Positions 33,626 to 43,050 are shown, counted from the stretch's first letter. The stretch: DNA of 53,775 nt from Actinotalea ferrariae CF5-4 (GCF_000603945.1 NZ_AXCW01000005.1:1-53775); one strand, 5' to 3'. Translations and numbers: made by a program. Notes: generated by a model from the sequence alone, not told the origin.

Positions 33626-33655
33626 AGAGCCGGTGACCAGGAGGTCACCGGCTCT
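33626..33655. terminator. 13-bp-stem hairpin at the left edge of the island
   Basis: AGAGCCGGTGACC - AGGA - GGTCACCGGCTCT, a perfect stem with a four-base loop, seven bases before the duplicated tRNA-Leu end. A sister hairpin (49401-49430) sits beside the intact tRNA gene. Probably the original terminator downstream of the tRNA. Confidence 0.65.
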
Positions 33656-33662
33656 CGTTCGG

Positions 33663-33681
33663 GTGGGCAAGGGGGGACTTG
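33663..33681. repeat. Left attachment site: duplicated 3' end of tRNA-Leu(CAG)
   Basis: GTGGGCAAGGGGGGACTTG is identical to 49458-49476, the 3' part of the tRNA-Leu gene (T-loop to discriminator). Such direct repeats of tRNA ends mark attL/attR of elements integrated by tyrosine recombinases. Confidence 0.8.
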
Positions 33682-33867
33682 GAACTGATGGGCTGGGGGA
33701 TCTCCCAGGATGAGGCTCCACAGGGCTTCCCTCGCCTGCTCGCAGGGTGATCGGACCGAGGTACCCGCGCCGCTTGACCGCCATGGCCGGATCGTACGAT
33801 CGGCCACGGCACGATCACGTTCCGTGTCGGCCCCCTGAACCTCCGCATGGAGGGTCCCGCACGACGG

Positions 33868-34875
33868 CTACAGCATTACGCGGAGGTATCTGTCGTTGTT
33901 GGGTCGGACGGTGCCGAGGCCGGCGCGCTGCCACGCGGCGACCTCCGACGGGCTGGAGCGGACGTCCGCGTTGGTGCGGTTGAGGTAGATGCTTCGCGCG
34001 CCGCCGAGGTGGACCACCTTGCCGTAGCCGGGCCACGCCGCGTCGGGCGTCAGGAGCGTGAGCCCCAGCGCTTCGCAGACGCGCATCAGCGGGGCGACCT
34101 GCGACTGCGCCGTCCCGGCTGCAACGGTCTCCGTCCCCCGGGGGGTGCGCCGCGCGGCCACCGGGCTCACGACGGCTGCCGTGCGCGACCGCCGGGGCGG
34201 GTCCTGGGGGCTCGGGGGCTGCGCGGCCGGTGCCGGGCCTCTGCCGGTGAGGAAGCCCTGGACCGCGTTCCACGGCGCCGAGGTCAGCTGAGGTGAGATC
34301 GGCGCCGGGTCGACGAGGACGCCCGGGGCCGTCCTCACCTCCGGCGGCAGCCGCCACAGACCCGGGCGCTTGACGACGACAAGGCGTTCTCCGCGGGCGG
34401 CGAGAGGCACGACGGCCTCGAGGAGCCACCGCCGAAGGAAGACCGACGACGGCAGCGACCTGACCAGGCGCTGGTTGTCGCGCTCGGCGCTGATGCGGGG
34501 GCTCCGGTAGGGCGAGGCGTTGATCCAAGCCGCGTCACCGCGGTAAACGAGCGGTCCGTAGTTCACGCGGTCGTAGTACGGGGAGACGTTCGACCAGTCC
34601 GCGCCCTCGGGGTCGCGGATGCGTCCCAGGTACCGTTCGAACGCCTCGGCGTCGGGGAACTCCTTGGGCGTCTCGGTCGGGCTGTAGCCGCCGTTGGCGC
34701 CCAGGATGACGACCTTCGCCGAGGTCACCGGCCCAAGGTAGGGACAGGTCGGGTAGTCGAAGTTGAACGAGTGCTGCCCCGCAAGAACGGCCCGGTCGTC
34801 CGGATGGGTCCACTGGCCAGTGGCGTCGTCCCGTCTGAATCGCGCCCAGTACTCGACGATGTCGCTCACGTGCAC
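33868..34875 (-). CDS. Unknown protein, possible uracil-DNA-glycosylase-like fold
   Basis: 335 residues from GTG 34875, with GAGGAGG six bases upstream. Residues 1-200 form one domain: CPYLGPVTSAKVVILGANGG followed by YSPTETPKEFPDAEAFERYL, then AWINASPYRSPRISAERDNQ and RLVVVKRPGLWRLPPEVR. The ILGANGGYSP and INASPYRSP pattern loosely recalls uracil-DNA glycosylase superfamily motifs, but I cannot confirm it. A Pro/Ala/Arg-rich linker of about 50 residues leads to a small C-terminal unit with KVVHLGGARSIYLNRTNADV. First gene inside the left edge of the island; divergent from the EcsC gene across a 349-bp region in which I see no further gene. Defence or repair role is only a guess. Confidence 0.55.
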   Translation of the reverse strand: MHVSDIVEYWARFRRDDATGQWTHPDDRAVLAGQHSFNFDYPTCPYLGPVTSAKVVILGANGGYSPTETPKEFPDAEAFERYLGRIRDPEGADWSNVSPYYDRVNYGPLVYRGDAAWINASPYRSPRISAERDNQRLVRSLPSSVFLRRWLLEAVVPLAARGERLVVVKRPGLWRLPPEVRTAPGVLVDPAPISPQLTSAPWNAVQGFLTGRGPAPAAQPPSPQDPPRRSRTAAVVSPVAARRTPRGTETVAAGTAQSQVAPLMRVCEALGLTLLTPDAAWPGYGKVVHLGGARSIYLNRTNADVRSSPSEVAAWQRAGLGTVRPNNDRYLRVML

Positions 34876-35224
34876 CGCTGGCCTCCTCGCCCCACAGGGA
34901 GGCTACCGACCCTGGTCGCTCGGACGTCACTTCCGCGCGTGAGCCCGCTGGTGACAGCGCCGTAGCGCCCTGAGCATGCGCTGCTAGCGTCTCGGGCGTC
35001 GGAGTCATGGTCGTCAGGGGGTGCTCGAGGTGGAGCAAGAGCCGCGCGAAGTCGTTGCCGACGGAGTCCACCCGCCCGGCGACACGACAGTGGCGTCCAG
35101 CCCCCTGCGGGGAGGCGCGGCCGCCGCCTCGCCGAGCGGGCTCCCCGGGGCACCACCAGGCGTCCCGCACCAGCACGGGGAACAGACAAGCAGTGCTGGA
35201 GCGGGAGCTGAGGGTGCTGCCGGG

Positions 35225-36190
35225 ATGAGCCCTTACGAGCAGCAGGTGTGGGAGGCGTTGGACAAGCACTGGCAGCGCCGCAACAGCCGCCGGGGTCTCC
35301 CGGACTGGGCAGGGACAGCCCTGGAGCGCGCCGGGGACGCGACCCGCACCGCCCTCGATCGCGCGTCCGACGCGATGCCGCAGAAGGTCCAGGAGTCGGC
35401 TCAACGCGCCGCCGGAGCGGTAGCCGACCACGCGTTGCGGCCAGCGATGGCCGGCGCCGCGAGCCTGCTCGAGCTCGTCAACGACTGGGCCGCCGAGCTC
35501 AACGACCCCGCCAGCGTGGAGGCCCTCGCTCGCAAGCGCGGGCTCCAGATCGACAGCTTCACCGACCTACGCGGTCACGACCTCAAGGCGTGTGACCGGC
35601 TGCTGACCCGCAACACCTTGCAGTGGCGCACGGTCGGAGCGCTGGAAGGCGGCGCAATGGGTGCGCTGGCGATGGTTCCCGTGGCCGGGACGGTCGCAGC
35701 GTTGACCGTCGATGTCCTCGTGATCCAGGTGCTCAGCGTCTCCATCGCCTCCAGGGTCGCGTACTCCTACGGCTACGACGCGCGCGACCCGGGCGAGCAG
35801 GAGTTCATCGACTCCCTCGTCCGGCGCTCGTTCATCAGCCAGGCCGCCAAGGCCAAGCCGATGCAGGAGGCGGCACGGGCGTGGGGCGCCGCGAAGAACC
35901 GGGTCAACTGGAGCGAGAAGCTCCGCGCCGACCACCGCATGCTGGCCGCCGTCGAGAAGCTAATGAAGCAGGCCGGCCCCGCAGGCAGCCGGGTGTCAGT
36001 CCAGAGCGTCGCCAAGGTGATGCCCTACGTGGGCGTGCTCATCGGTGCCGGCGTGAACTCCACCGTCCTCGCCAATGTCGCCGCTGACGCCCAGCGGTAC
36101 TGCCAGACGCGCTTCCTGTGCGAGAAGTACGCCCTCCCGCTACCAGCAGCTCTGGCTGACGGCGACGCGTGTGCGGGCTCGGAAGGGTGA
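35225..36190 (+). CDS. EcsC-family protein
   Basis: 321 residues from ATG 35225. After a helical, Ala-rich start (ALERAGDATRTALDRASDAM) the EcsC domain shows SVEALARKRGLQIDSFTDLR, CDRLLTRNTLQWRTVGALEG, GAMGALAMVPVAGTVAALTV, VLVIQVLSVSIASRVAYSYG and YDARDPGEQEFIDSLVRRS. Two hydrophobic, Gly-rich stretches (second: VMPYVGVLIGAGVNSTVLAN) suggest membrane association. EcsC domains occur in bacterial and some defence-associated proteins but the biochemical role is not settled. The open frame extends to 35021 without EcsC similarity. Convergent with the HIRAN/nuclease gene. Confidence 0.75.
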   Translation: MSPYEQQVWEALDKHWQRRNSRRGLPDWAGTALERAGDATRTALDRASDAMPQKVQESAQRAAGAVADHALRPAMAGAASLLELVNDWAAELNDPASVEALARKRGLQIDSFTDLRGHDLKACDRLLTRNTLQWRTVGALEGGAMGALAMVPVAGTVAALTVDVLVIQVLSVSIASRVAYSYGYDARDPGEQEFIDSLVRRSFISQAAKAKPMQEAARAWGAAKNRVNWSEKLRADHRMLAAVEKLMKQAGPAGSRVSVQSVAKVMPYVGVLIGAGVNSTVLANVAADAQRYCQTRFLCEKYALPLPAALADGDACAGSEG

Positions 36191-36258
36191 CGTACCTGTC
36201 GCGGAGGTCGCGTAAAGGGAAGCCGGGAGATCAGCCGTCTGCCACCGCCGGTACAGCT

Positions 36259-38532
36259 CTACAGCCAGTCTGCGAAGGTCTCCCGGAGGCGCCCAAGGTC
36301 CTCGGTGCGAACCTCGACCAGGCGCACTCCGAGCTCATGCGCCAGGGCGCGCTTGCGCTCGACCTTCGCGTCGTAGGCCCCGTGCCCCTCCAGCCCGAAC
36401 GCCTCCACCATCGTCCCGTCGCCAAGGCGCCAGTCCGCCCGCATGCCTGTGGTGTTCCAGCGCGGGTGAGCCGGCCACGACGGCTCCACCTCGTGCTCGA
36501 TGCCGTGGTGGGCCATGAAGTCGTCCACGTGACGCTCGAGGAGCGAACGGCATGCGTGGCCGTCGCTCGCGACGGATCGAGTCCCCCGCGGCGTTGACAG
36601 GCCCTCATCGAGCAGCCCCGCCGCAGCGAGCCACTCGGTGAAGGACAGGGGCTTGCGCTGGTACCGAACGGGAAGGCGCGCCATCCGCGGGACGAGCATG
36701 CGGCAGAGCACCGCAAGATCTGCCGGCACCCCCGGACCAGGCACACGAGCCAGCTGCGCTAGCGACGGCGGCCCCGAGAACTCCTTCTCCGCCAGGGTCC
36801 GCAAGGCCCACACGGTGGCCTGCGTCCACGGACCGTCGCAGCCCGTGTCCACGAGCAGCCCTCTTGAGGCCAGGTTGATGCACGCACCGCAGTACGTGGC
36901 CGCGTCAGCTGGTGCGAGGGCCTCAGACCCGCAGAGCCGACACTGAGCGCTCAGGAGGCGCGACCTGGGCGCCGGCTGGTACCAGTCCCGCAGCAGGCCG
37001 CTGTCGGCCAGTCCCGGGAGGTCCTGGCTGCGCACCTCCGACGTGAACCGAAGAGGCAGCGCGGTGGCCACCTCCGGCGGAACCAACGCCGCGTGCTCGG
37101 CCCGGAGCGCCAGCCTCGCCCTCGCGGACGTCACCGGGACTCGACGAGCGTCCGGGTCGAGCCATACCCAGTCGGGAGCGCTGGTTGGCCCGGACAGTGC
37201 CACACGGCTGACGTTCACACCGTGCCGAGCCAGGAGCACACCGACCGGACGCTGATGCGCGGGGGCGAGGACGTGCGCGAGACCTCCCTCCGGCTCGACC
37301 CAACCCAGCGGTTCTGAGCCCCTGGCCTCCCGGCCCTCCGCGACACCGACCACCACCCAGCCCGGGCCCGACCGGATCAGGACCGCGTCCGGGTACTCGC
37401 CGAGTCCGGACAGGTCCAGGTCCCGCACCGTCCCAGGACCGGCATGCTCTGCGATCGCCGTGACAGCCGCGGCCCGGCACCGTTCGTCCACAAGCGTCAG
37501 CACGTCACCGTCCAGCTTGCCCACCTGCACCCCGGCGTCATCGAGCACCAGCACGTCGCGTCGGCCGAACGTGACCACCGTTCGAGCGTGGAGCCGACCG
37601 TAGGCCGAGTCCTGCCGCCGCCACTGCTCCCACGCCTGCAGGTTCCCCAGCGCAGCGGCCTGACGCACGTCCGCGGCGGCTTGGCGCTCGGTGAGCCGTC
37701 CCCAAGCCCCGGTCGCGGATCGGCGCGCAAGTGCCCTGGCCGCAGCGTCGACGAACCGCTGATGCCAGTCTCGACGCGCGTCCAAGCCCGGGCCCTGCCG
37801 CTGCGGATGCGCTGTCACGTAAGCATCGACCGCCCGAGATGTCCCCGGTGCGAACGCCAGGGTGTACCGGAGACCCCCGATCCGGTATCCGAACCGGCGT
37901 AGTTCGGCAGCGGTGAACCGGGAGTCCTCGTCCAGGTCCGCCTCCAGGTCCGGCTCCTCCGACAGTTCTGCTTCGACGCCCTCCTCGACATCATCCGCGA
38001 TCCAGTGCGAGCTCGGCGCCCACCGTGCCCGGTCACCGCTCTGCCCGGCGTCGTAGCGGGCGTCGCTCACCGCCTCGAAATCCCACAGCTCGACCCAGGC
38101 ATGCGCGCCGACGGGGCGGCCGGTGTGCTCGGCCAGGTCTCGGATCGCGTCGCCCTGGTAGTGCAGATGCGTCTCGTTCATGTACCCGAGGTGACGGTCC
38201 AACACTGATCCACCCATCGAGGGCGGACCGGCCAGCGCGATGGCTTCGTCGTTGTAGTCGTTGTCCGGGCGCGGCACGAGCTCCACGGTCAGCGGGAGCA
38301 CCAGCTGACGACCGTCGTCATCGTCCGGATCCGAGATCCACACCGGTCGCGCGCCCTCGGCGAGAGCAGTCAGAACCACACGCCACATCGCGGGCCAGTC
38401 CTCATCCCACTCGGCGTACCCGAAGTCGTGGGACGCGTCTCCGGGCAGGACCAGTAGCCCCGACGCGGGGTCGTCAAGGACATCGCTGTGCGGGTCGAAC
38501 GGGCGCCGGGCCGTGGCCAGCCGAGCAGTCAT
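36259..38532 (-). CDS. HIRAN-like / zinc-finger / PD-(D/E)XK-type nuclease protein
   Basis: 757 residues from ATG 38532, set by AAGGAG eight bases upstream. Residues about 60-130 resemble a HIRAN DNA-binding domain: LPLTVELVPRPDNDYNDEAI, then LDRHLGYMNETHLHYQGDAI. The middle holds an acidic linker and beta-rich units (VVTFGRRDVLVLDDAGVQVG). A treble-clef-like zinc site follows: CRLCG ... CGACI. The last 110 residues look like a restriction-endonuclease fold: ERHVDDFMAHHGIEHEVEP, MRADWRLGDGTMVEAFGLEG and YDAKVERKRALAHELGVRLV, giving the E, D, ExG and K pattern of Vsr/DUF559-like nucleases. Third gene of the defence-type operon, 131 bp after the DUF262 gene. Cleavage of foreign or damaged DNA is inferred from domains. 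Confidence 0.6.
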   Translation of the reverse strand: MTARLATARRPFDPHSDVLDDPASGLLVLPGDASHDFGYAEWDEDWPAMWRVVLTALAEGARPVWISDPDDDDGRQLVLPLTVELVPRPDNDYNDEAIALAGPPSMGGSVLDRHLGYMNETHLHYQGDAIRDLAEHTGRPVGAHAWVELWDFEAVSDARYDAGQSGDRARWAPSSHWIADDVEEGVEAELSEEPDLEADLDEDSRFTAAELRRFGYRIGGLRYTLAFAPGTSRAVDAYVTAHPQRQGPGLDARRDWHQRFVDAAARALARRSATGAWGRLTERQAAADVRQAAALGNLQAWEQWRRQDSAYGRLHARTVVTFGRRDVLVLDDAGVQVGKLDGDVLTLVDERCRAAAVTAIAEHAGPGTVRDLDLSGLGEYPDAVLIRSGPGWVVVGVAEGREARGSEPLGWVEPEGGLAHVLAPAHQRPVGVLLARHGVNVSRVALSGPTSAPDWVWLDPDARRVPVTSARARLALRAEHAALVPPEVATALPLRFTSEVRSQDLPGLADSGLLRDWYQPAPRSRLLSAQCRLCGSEALAPADAATYCGACINLASRGLLVDTGCDGPWTQATVWALRTLAEKEFSGPPSLAQLARVPGPGVPADLAVLCRMLVPRMARLPVRYQRKPLSFTEWLAAAGLLDEGLSTPRGTRSVASDGHACRSLLERHVDDFMAHHGIEHEVEPSWPAHPRWNTTGMRADWRLGDGTMVEAFGLEGHGAYDAKVERKRALAHELGVRLVEVRTEDLGRLRETFADWL

Positions 38533-38663
38533 GACGAGAAGCTCCTTGAGGACGAGTGCTGAACGGGTGTGGGGACCCGGACGGCGAACGCGGATCCAGC
38601 GAGGGGGCATGCCGCAGCTGGCCGAACGGTCTCGGCGTGGCGGTGTGCATGAGGAAGGGGTGA

Positions 38664-40727
38664 CTACAGGCGAGTGGCGCCTCTTCGGCCCTCGCGGATC
38701 TCCGCACGAACGCCCGGGACCGTGGTCGGGCGTCCGGTTCGCGGGAAGAGCCGGGCGGCGATCGCGCCCTGCGAGGGTGGGCTGCCCGCTGGGTAGTCGG
38801 CGGAGGGCACGCGAGCGATCTGCGAGACCGTCATGAACTCTCCCGGCGCGACGGTGCGCATCGCGTTCTTGATGTGGGCAGCGATGTCGCCCCGCCCGGT
38901 TCGGACCGGGGCGTCGGCGTCCTCGCGGATCTCGGGCACCGGTCCGGCAGCAGCGACCGCTTCACGCACCGCCGCCTCGTCGCCGGTCACGGGGCGCGAC
39001 CACAGCGTCACCGCGAGCTCGGCGAGCCAGGCGGACCGCTCGCGGATGCGGTACGTGTTCCAGTCCTCCGGCAGGTCCCTGTTCAGCGTGAGCGCCGAGT
39101 ACCGGAGGATCTCGTCGCGCTTGATCGGCCACGCCGCGTTCGACATCGCGCTGTTCAGCGACCCGGTGATGACGGTCAGGTTGCCGATGGTGTGCACCAG
39201 CTCCTCCCGCTCGGCCTCGACCGTCTCGGCTGACACGGGGTCCGGCGGCAGCGGCCAGTGCTCGGACCAACTCTGCGGCAGCAGGTGCTCCACAGACATC
39301 CGCGCGGAGTGCGGCACCGGTTCCGTCCGGGCGGTCCCGGCCGCGGCGTCCAGCGCGAGTAGCAGCCGTTGGAGCTGCTCGCGGCGGAGCATCTTGTACA
39401 GGGGACGGGTCTCGAACGCGTCGCGCACGTCGTCCGACGTCGGCCACACCCCGGACGCGGACCGCTGACCGGCCAGGAAGGCCTCCGTCACCTCGCCCAC
39501 CGGGGCCTCACCGCCGCCCAGGCGGCGCAGCAGCTCCAGGAACATCCGGTTGTAGTTCGCCGTCGTCAGCCGGCACACCAGCCGGCGCACGACGAACGAC
39601 TCCAGGGAACGCACCGCCCTCGTCCGCTCGGGCCCGTCCGTGTTGGCCACCAGCCACAGCAGCAGCGGCAGGAGCGTCTGGGTGTCGACCATCCGCAGCC
39701 GGTTCAGCGCCGCATCGTCCTCACCGGCGCCCGTTCGCGCGGCGTCGACACGGCGGTACACCTGCCCGTACCTGGCCAGCTCGCGCAGGAAGGCCTCAGC
39801 CCGGTCGGGGTCGGCACCGACGTGCCGGCGCGCCGCCGCGAACAAGTCGTGCGCCTGGACCTCGGTCTGCAGCAGGACGACCAGGAAGTGCCCCAGGAAC
39901 GTGTCGATCCGCGGCCGGGTCAGGCGCCCCTGACGGACGTCCTGCTCCCAGTACGGGTCCTCGAACGGGGACCACAGCTCGCGGTAGAGCCGCTCCACCG
40001 GGCGCCCGGCGTCCTGCAAGGCACGGAACAGCAGGTTCTTGACCAGGTCCGCCGCCCGCAGCGGGGTCCCCCGCGCGTTGAGCGTCTCGAAGATGATCTG
40101 AGCGTTGTCGTCCTCACCGAGGTCGATCGCCACCACCTCGAGGCGGTCGGCCAGCACCCCGGCCAGGCGGGTGAGTGCCTCCTCGACGTCCTCCTGCCCG
40201 GACACCCAGGAACGGACGGCCCCGGTGAACCAGGTGTAGGCCTGCAGGATGCGGCTGTCCGTACCCGCACCGTCCGCACGACCGGACATCACCGCCTCGT
40301 ACGGGCCCCGATCGCGGTTCGTCGGCCACAGCTTGAACCGTTCCTCCGGGTCATCGACGAGATCCGGGTTGTTGAACAGCAGCGACTGCAGCCGCGCCCG
40401 GGTCCGTCCCATGACACCCTCGGCCTCTGCGACGTGCAGGGCCGCGGCGATCAGCAGCTGCAGGGTCGTCAGCCGCTGCTGCCCGTCGATGATCTCCCGG
40501 GTCTCAACGCTGCCCACCGCTCCCCGGCGCAGCTGGAGCACGACCGCACCCAGGAAGTGCGGCGTGTCGTCCCCGTGGTCGGTCCGCTCGACAGTCGCGA
40601 CCACGTCCTCCCACAGCGGCTGCCACTGGGTCGACGCCTGCCACACGTACGGGCGCTGGAACAGCGGCACCAGCAGCCGCAGGTCCTGGCGGAAGATGGA
40701 CCGCAACGTCCGGGGGTGGGCCTCCAT
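38664..40727 (-). CDS. DUF262-DUF1524 protein (GmrSD/SspE-like, type IV restriction-like)
   Basis: 687 residues. N-terminal DUF262 (ParB-like nucleotidase): LLVPLFQRPYVWQASTQWQP and the signature EIIDGQQRLTTLQLLIAAAL. The central helical part includes IIFETLNARGTPLRAADLVK. The C-terminal DUF1524 HNH-like nuclease has SVEHLLPQSWSEHW and TIGNLTVITGSLNSAMSNAA. A further 100 residues end with MTVSQIARVPSADYPAG. GmrSD and SspE proteins of this plan cut modified or phosphorothioate-related foreign DNA. The ATG shares a base with the stop of the type ISP gene (TGATG), so the two were one translational unit before that gene was split. Confidence 0.85.
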   Translation of the reverse strand: MEAHPRTLRSIFRQDLRLLVPLFQRPYVWQASTQWQPLWEDVVATVERTDHGDDTPHFLGAVVLQLRRGAVGSVETREIIDGQQRLTTLQLLIAAALHVAEAEGVMGRTRARLQSLLFNNPDLVDDPEERFKLWPTNRDRGPYEAVMSGRADGAGTDSRILQAYTWFTGAVRSWVSGQEDVEEALTRLAGVLADRLEVVAIDLGEDDNAQIIFETLNARGTPLRAADLVKNLLFRALQDAGRPVERLYRELWSPFEDPYWEQDVRQGRLTRPRIDTFLGHFLVVLLQTEVQAHDLFAAARRHVGADPDRAEAFLRELARYGQVYRRVDAARTGAGEDDAALNRLRMVDTQTLLPLLLWLVANTDGPERTRAVRSLESFVVRRLVCRLTTANYNRMFLELLRRLGGGEAPVGEVTEAFLAGQRSASGVWPTSDDVRDAFETRPLYKMLRREQLQRLLLALDAAAGTARTEPVPHSARMSVEHLLPQSWSEHWPLPPDPVSAETVEAEREELVHTIGNLTVITGSLNSAMSNAAWPIKRDEILRYSALTLNRDLPEDWNTYRIRERSAWLAELAVTLWSRPVTGDEAAVREAVAAAGPVPEIREDADAPVRTGRGDIAAHIKNAMRTVAPGEFMTVSQIARVPSADYPAGSPPSQGAIAARLFPRTGRPTTVPGVRAEIREGRRGATRL

Positions 40728-41118
40728 CAGCTCAGCGACTCGAAGTCGATCGCCGGCAGCGAGCGCACGATGCGGACCGTCTCCACGCTGACCGTCACCA
40801 CCCGGCGCAGCAGGTCCAGGATGTAGCGCGGATCCCCAACCTCACGCGACCAGTCGTTCGGGTCGTTCACTATCCCGGATGCCTTGTCCGTCTTCACCTG
40901 GTACCGCTCCATCACCCACTCCACCCCGGACCGGGAGCCCAGCAGGTACTCGTGCGCCTCGTCCGGGATCCCGGCCACTGTGATCCGTGGGTTGTAGACG
41001 ATCGTCGAACGGTCCTTGGCCTTTCCGGTGCCGGCCCACCGCATCTTCTCGACCCGGTACCACCCGTACAGGTCCGCGGAGCCGGGACCCGTGGGCACGT
41101 CTCCGGTGATGTCGAGCG
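40727..41118 (-). pseudogene. C-terminal fragment of the type ISP restriction-modification gene
   Basis: About 130 residues reading [13 protein letters not shown], then [32 protein letters not shown] and [20 protein letters not shown], ending DLLRRVVTVSVETVRIVRSL. This is the usual C terminus (target-recognition end) of single-chain restriction-modification helicase-methyltransferases. It lacks its front: upstream of about 41118 the sequence becomes a hutU fragment on the same strand. The other part of the same gene ends at 46014, so a segment has been inserted. An in-frame GTG at 41098 could allow a small free protein. Confidence 0.75.
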
Positions 41119-41397
41119 GGTGTCGCCCTTCAGGGTTTCGAGGGTGCGCACGAGGGCGTCGAAGCTGCGCCAGTCGCGGGCGGCCTTGCCCGTGCCGCCG
41201 TAGACGACGAGCTCGTCGGGGTGCTCGGCGACCTCGGGGTCGAGGTTGTTCTGCAGCATGCGGAGCGCGCCCTCCTGCTGCCAGCCGAGGGTGTGCAGCT
41301 GGGTTCCGCGGTGGGCGCGCACGGGGCGGGGTCCGGATGCGTGGCGCGCGTCGACGGCACCGGTGCCGGTCGACGTGGAGGGGGTCGCGATGCTCAT
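41119..41397 (-). pseudogene. hutU: Urocanate hydratase, N-terminal fragment
   Basis: About 93 residues of urocanase: [60 protein letters not shown], ending at ETLKGD. After that the frame enters the type ISP fragment and homology stops, so over 80 percent of hutU is missing. It follows hutH on the same strand with a 25-bp gap and its own ATG. It marks the left boundary of the inserted foreign segment. Confidence 0.85.
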
Positions 41398-41422
41398 GGG
41401 AGGCCTTTCGTGCGGTGCGGGT

Positions 41423-42953
41423 CTAGACGAGCTCGGGGACGACCGAGCGCGCGGCGTCGAGGAGCGCGCCGCTCTGCGTGAGGCGGACGGCCGCCTCGAT
41501 CTCGGGGGCGAGGTAGCGGTCGGGGCCGGGGCCCTCGACCTCGGCGCGGAGGGCCGCGACGACCGCGGCGGTCACGGGCGACGGCGCGATGCCACGGAGG
41601 TCGATGCGCGCGCGGCCGTCAGCAGCTCGATCGCGACGACGCGGCCGAGGCCGTCGATTGCGCGCCGCAGCTTGCGGCCGGCCGACCAGCCCATCGAGAC
41701 GTGGTCCTCCTGCATCGCGCTCGACGGGATCGAGTCGACGCTCGCGGGGTTCGCGAGCCGCTTGAGCTCGCTCACGATGCCGGCCTGCGTGTACTGCGCG
41801 ATCATGTGGCCCGAGTCGACGCCGGGGTCGTGGGCGAGGAACGGCGGCAGCCCGGCGTTGCGGGCGACGTCGAGGAAGCGGTCGGTGCGGCGCTCGCTCA
41901 TGCTCGCGAGATCGGCGACGGCGATCGCGAGGAAGTCGAGCACGTAGGCGACGGGCGCCCCGTGGAAGTTGCCGTTCGACGCGACCCGCCCGTCGAGCGT
42001 CACGACGGGGTTGTCGATCGCGCTCGCGAGCTCGCGGCTCGCGACGAGGGCGGCGTGCGCCATCGTGTCGCGCACCGCGCCGTGCACCTGGGGCGCGCAG
42101 CGCAGCGAGTAGGCGTCCTGCACGCGCGTGCAGTCGTCGGTTCGGTGGCTCGCGACGATGGCCGAGCCGGCGAGCACAGCGCGCAGGTTCGCGGCGCTCG
42201 TCGCCTGGCCGGGGTGGGGGCGCAGCTGCTGCAGCTCCGAGGCGAAGACCGCGTCGGTGCCGAGCTGGCCCTCGACGCTCATCGCGGCGGCGAGGTCGGC
42301 GGTGGCCACGAGGCCGTCCAGGTCGGCGAGCGCGAGGCAGAGCATCCCGAGCATGCCGTCGGTGCCGTTGATGAGGGCGAGGCCCTCCTTCTCCTCGAGC
42401 TCCAGGGGGCGGATGCCCGCCGCCGCGAGCGCGTCGCCGGCGGGCACGAGGTCTCCCGCGGCGTTCCTGACCGAGCCCTCGCCCATCGCGGCGAGCGCGC
42501 AGTGCGCGAGCGGCGCGAGGTCGCCCGAGCAGCCGAGGCTGCCGTACTCGCCGACGACCGGGGTCAGCCCCGCGTTGAGCATCGCCGCGTAGGTCTCGGC
42601 GACGACGGGGCGGGCGCCCGTGCGGCCGGTCGCGAGCGTCGCGACGCGCAGAGCATCGTCGCGCGGACGACCTCGCGCTCGACCTCGGGCCCCGAGCTCG
42701 CGGCGTGCGAGCGGACGAGCGAGCGCTGCAGCTCGGCGCGCTTCGCGAGCGGGATGTGCGTGGTCGCGAGGGCGCCGAACCCGGTCGAGACGCCGTAGTG
42801 GGGCACGGTGTCGTGGGCCAGCCCCGCGATGAGGGCGCGCGTCGCGGTCATCGCGTCCAGGGCATCCGCGTCGATGACGACCTCGGCGCCATGGCGGGCG
42901 ACGGCGACGACGTCGTCGCGAGTGAGGGTGCGGGAGCCGACCGTGATGCGCAT
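41423..42953 (-). pseudogene. hutH: Histidine ammonia-lyase with two single-base frameshifts
   Basis: Three frames together give a full-length histidase (about 510 residues). Frame 1: MRITVGSRTLTRDDVVAVAR, then VPHYGVSTGFGALATTHIPL. Frame 2: GEYGSLGCSGDLAPLAH (the MIO prosthetic-group triad, CSG here in place of the common ASG), then LALINGTDGMLG, RVQDAYSLRCAPQVHGAVRD, NGNFHGAPVAYVLDF, SSAMQEDHVSMGW. Frame 3 resumes [12 protein letters not shown] and ends PELV before TAG. Breaks lie near 42650 and 41608, each explained by one missing base. It would make urocanate from histidine, but pathway partner hutU is truncated, so the unit is non-functional, or the lesions are sequencing errors. Confidence 0.85.
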
Positions 42954-43007
42954 GGCCCCAGTGAACCGCTCGCGCGGGGCGCCGGCACCGGCCCCGCGCG
43001 ATAATGT

Positions 43008-43023
43008 GTCTGAGATTTCAGAC
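43008..43023. promoter_or_regulatory. Palindromic operator GTCTGAGATTTCAGAC between hutH and iclR
   Basis: Six-base arms GTCTGA/TCAGAC around GATT in the 97-bp divergent intergenic region, directly beside an ATAATG -10-like element. Likely site of the IclR protein encoded 28 bp downstream. Confidence 0.6.
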
Positions 43024-43050
43024 GATGTTCACGAGAGTTGAGGCGGGGCG

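Noticed and set aside
32595-33626. 1066-residue version of the GGDEF-EAL protein
   Set aside because: The first 340 residues are the out-of-frame shadow of the RsbQ-like gene; the PAS domain begins at the ATG at 32594.
33557-33848. Small minus-strand frames across the left attachment site (integrase or excisionase remnant)
   Set aside because: The frames read through the tRNA end and the hairpin and show no recombinase motif or helix-turn-helix.
41398-41422. Terminator between hutH and hutU
   Set aside because: Gap is 25 bp without an inverted repeat; it holds only the hutU start region.
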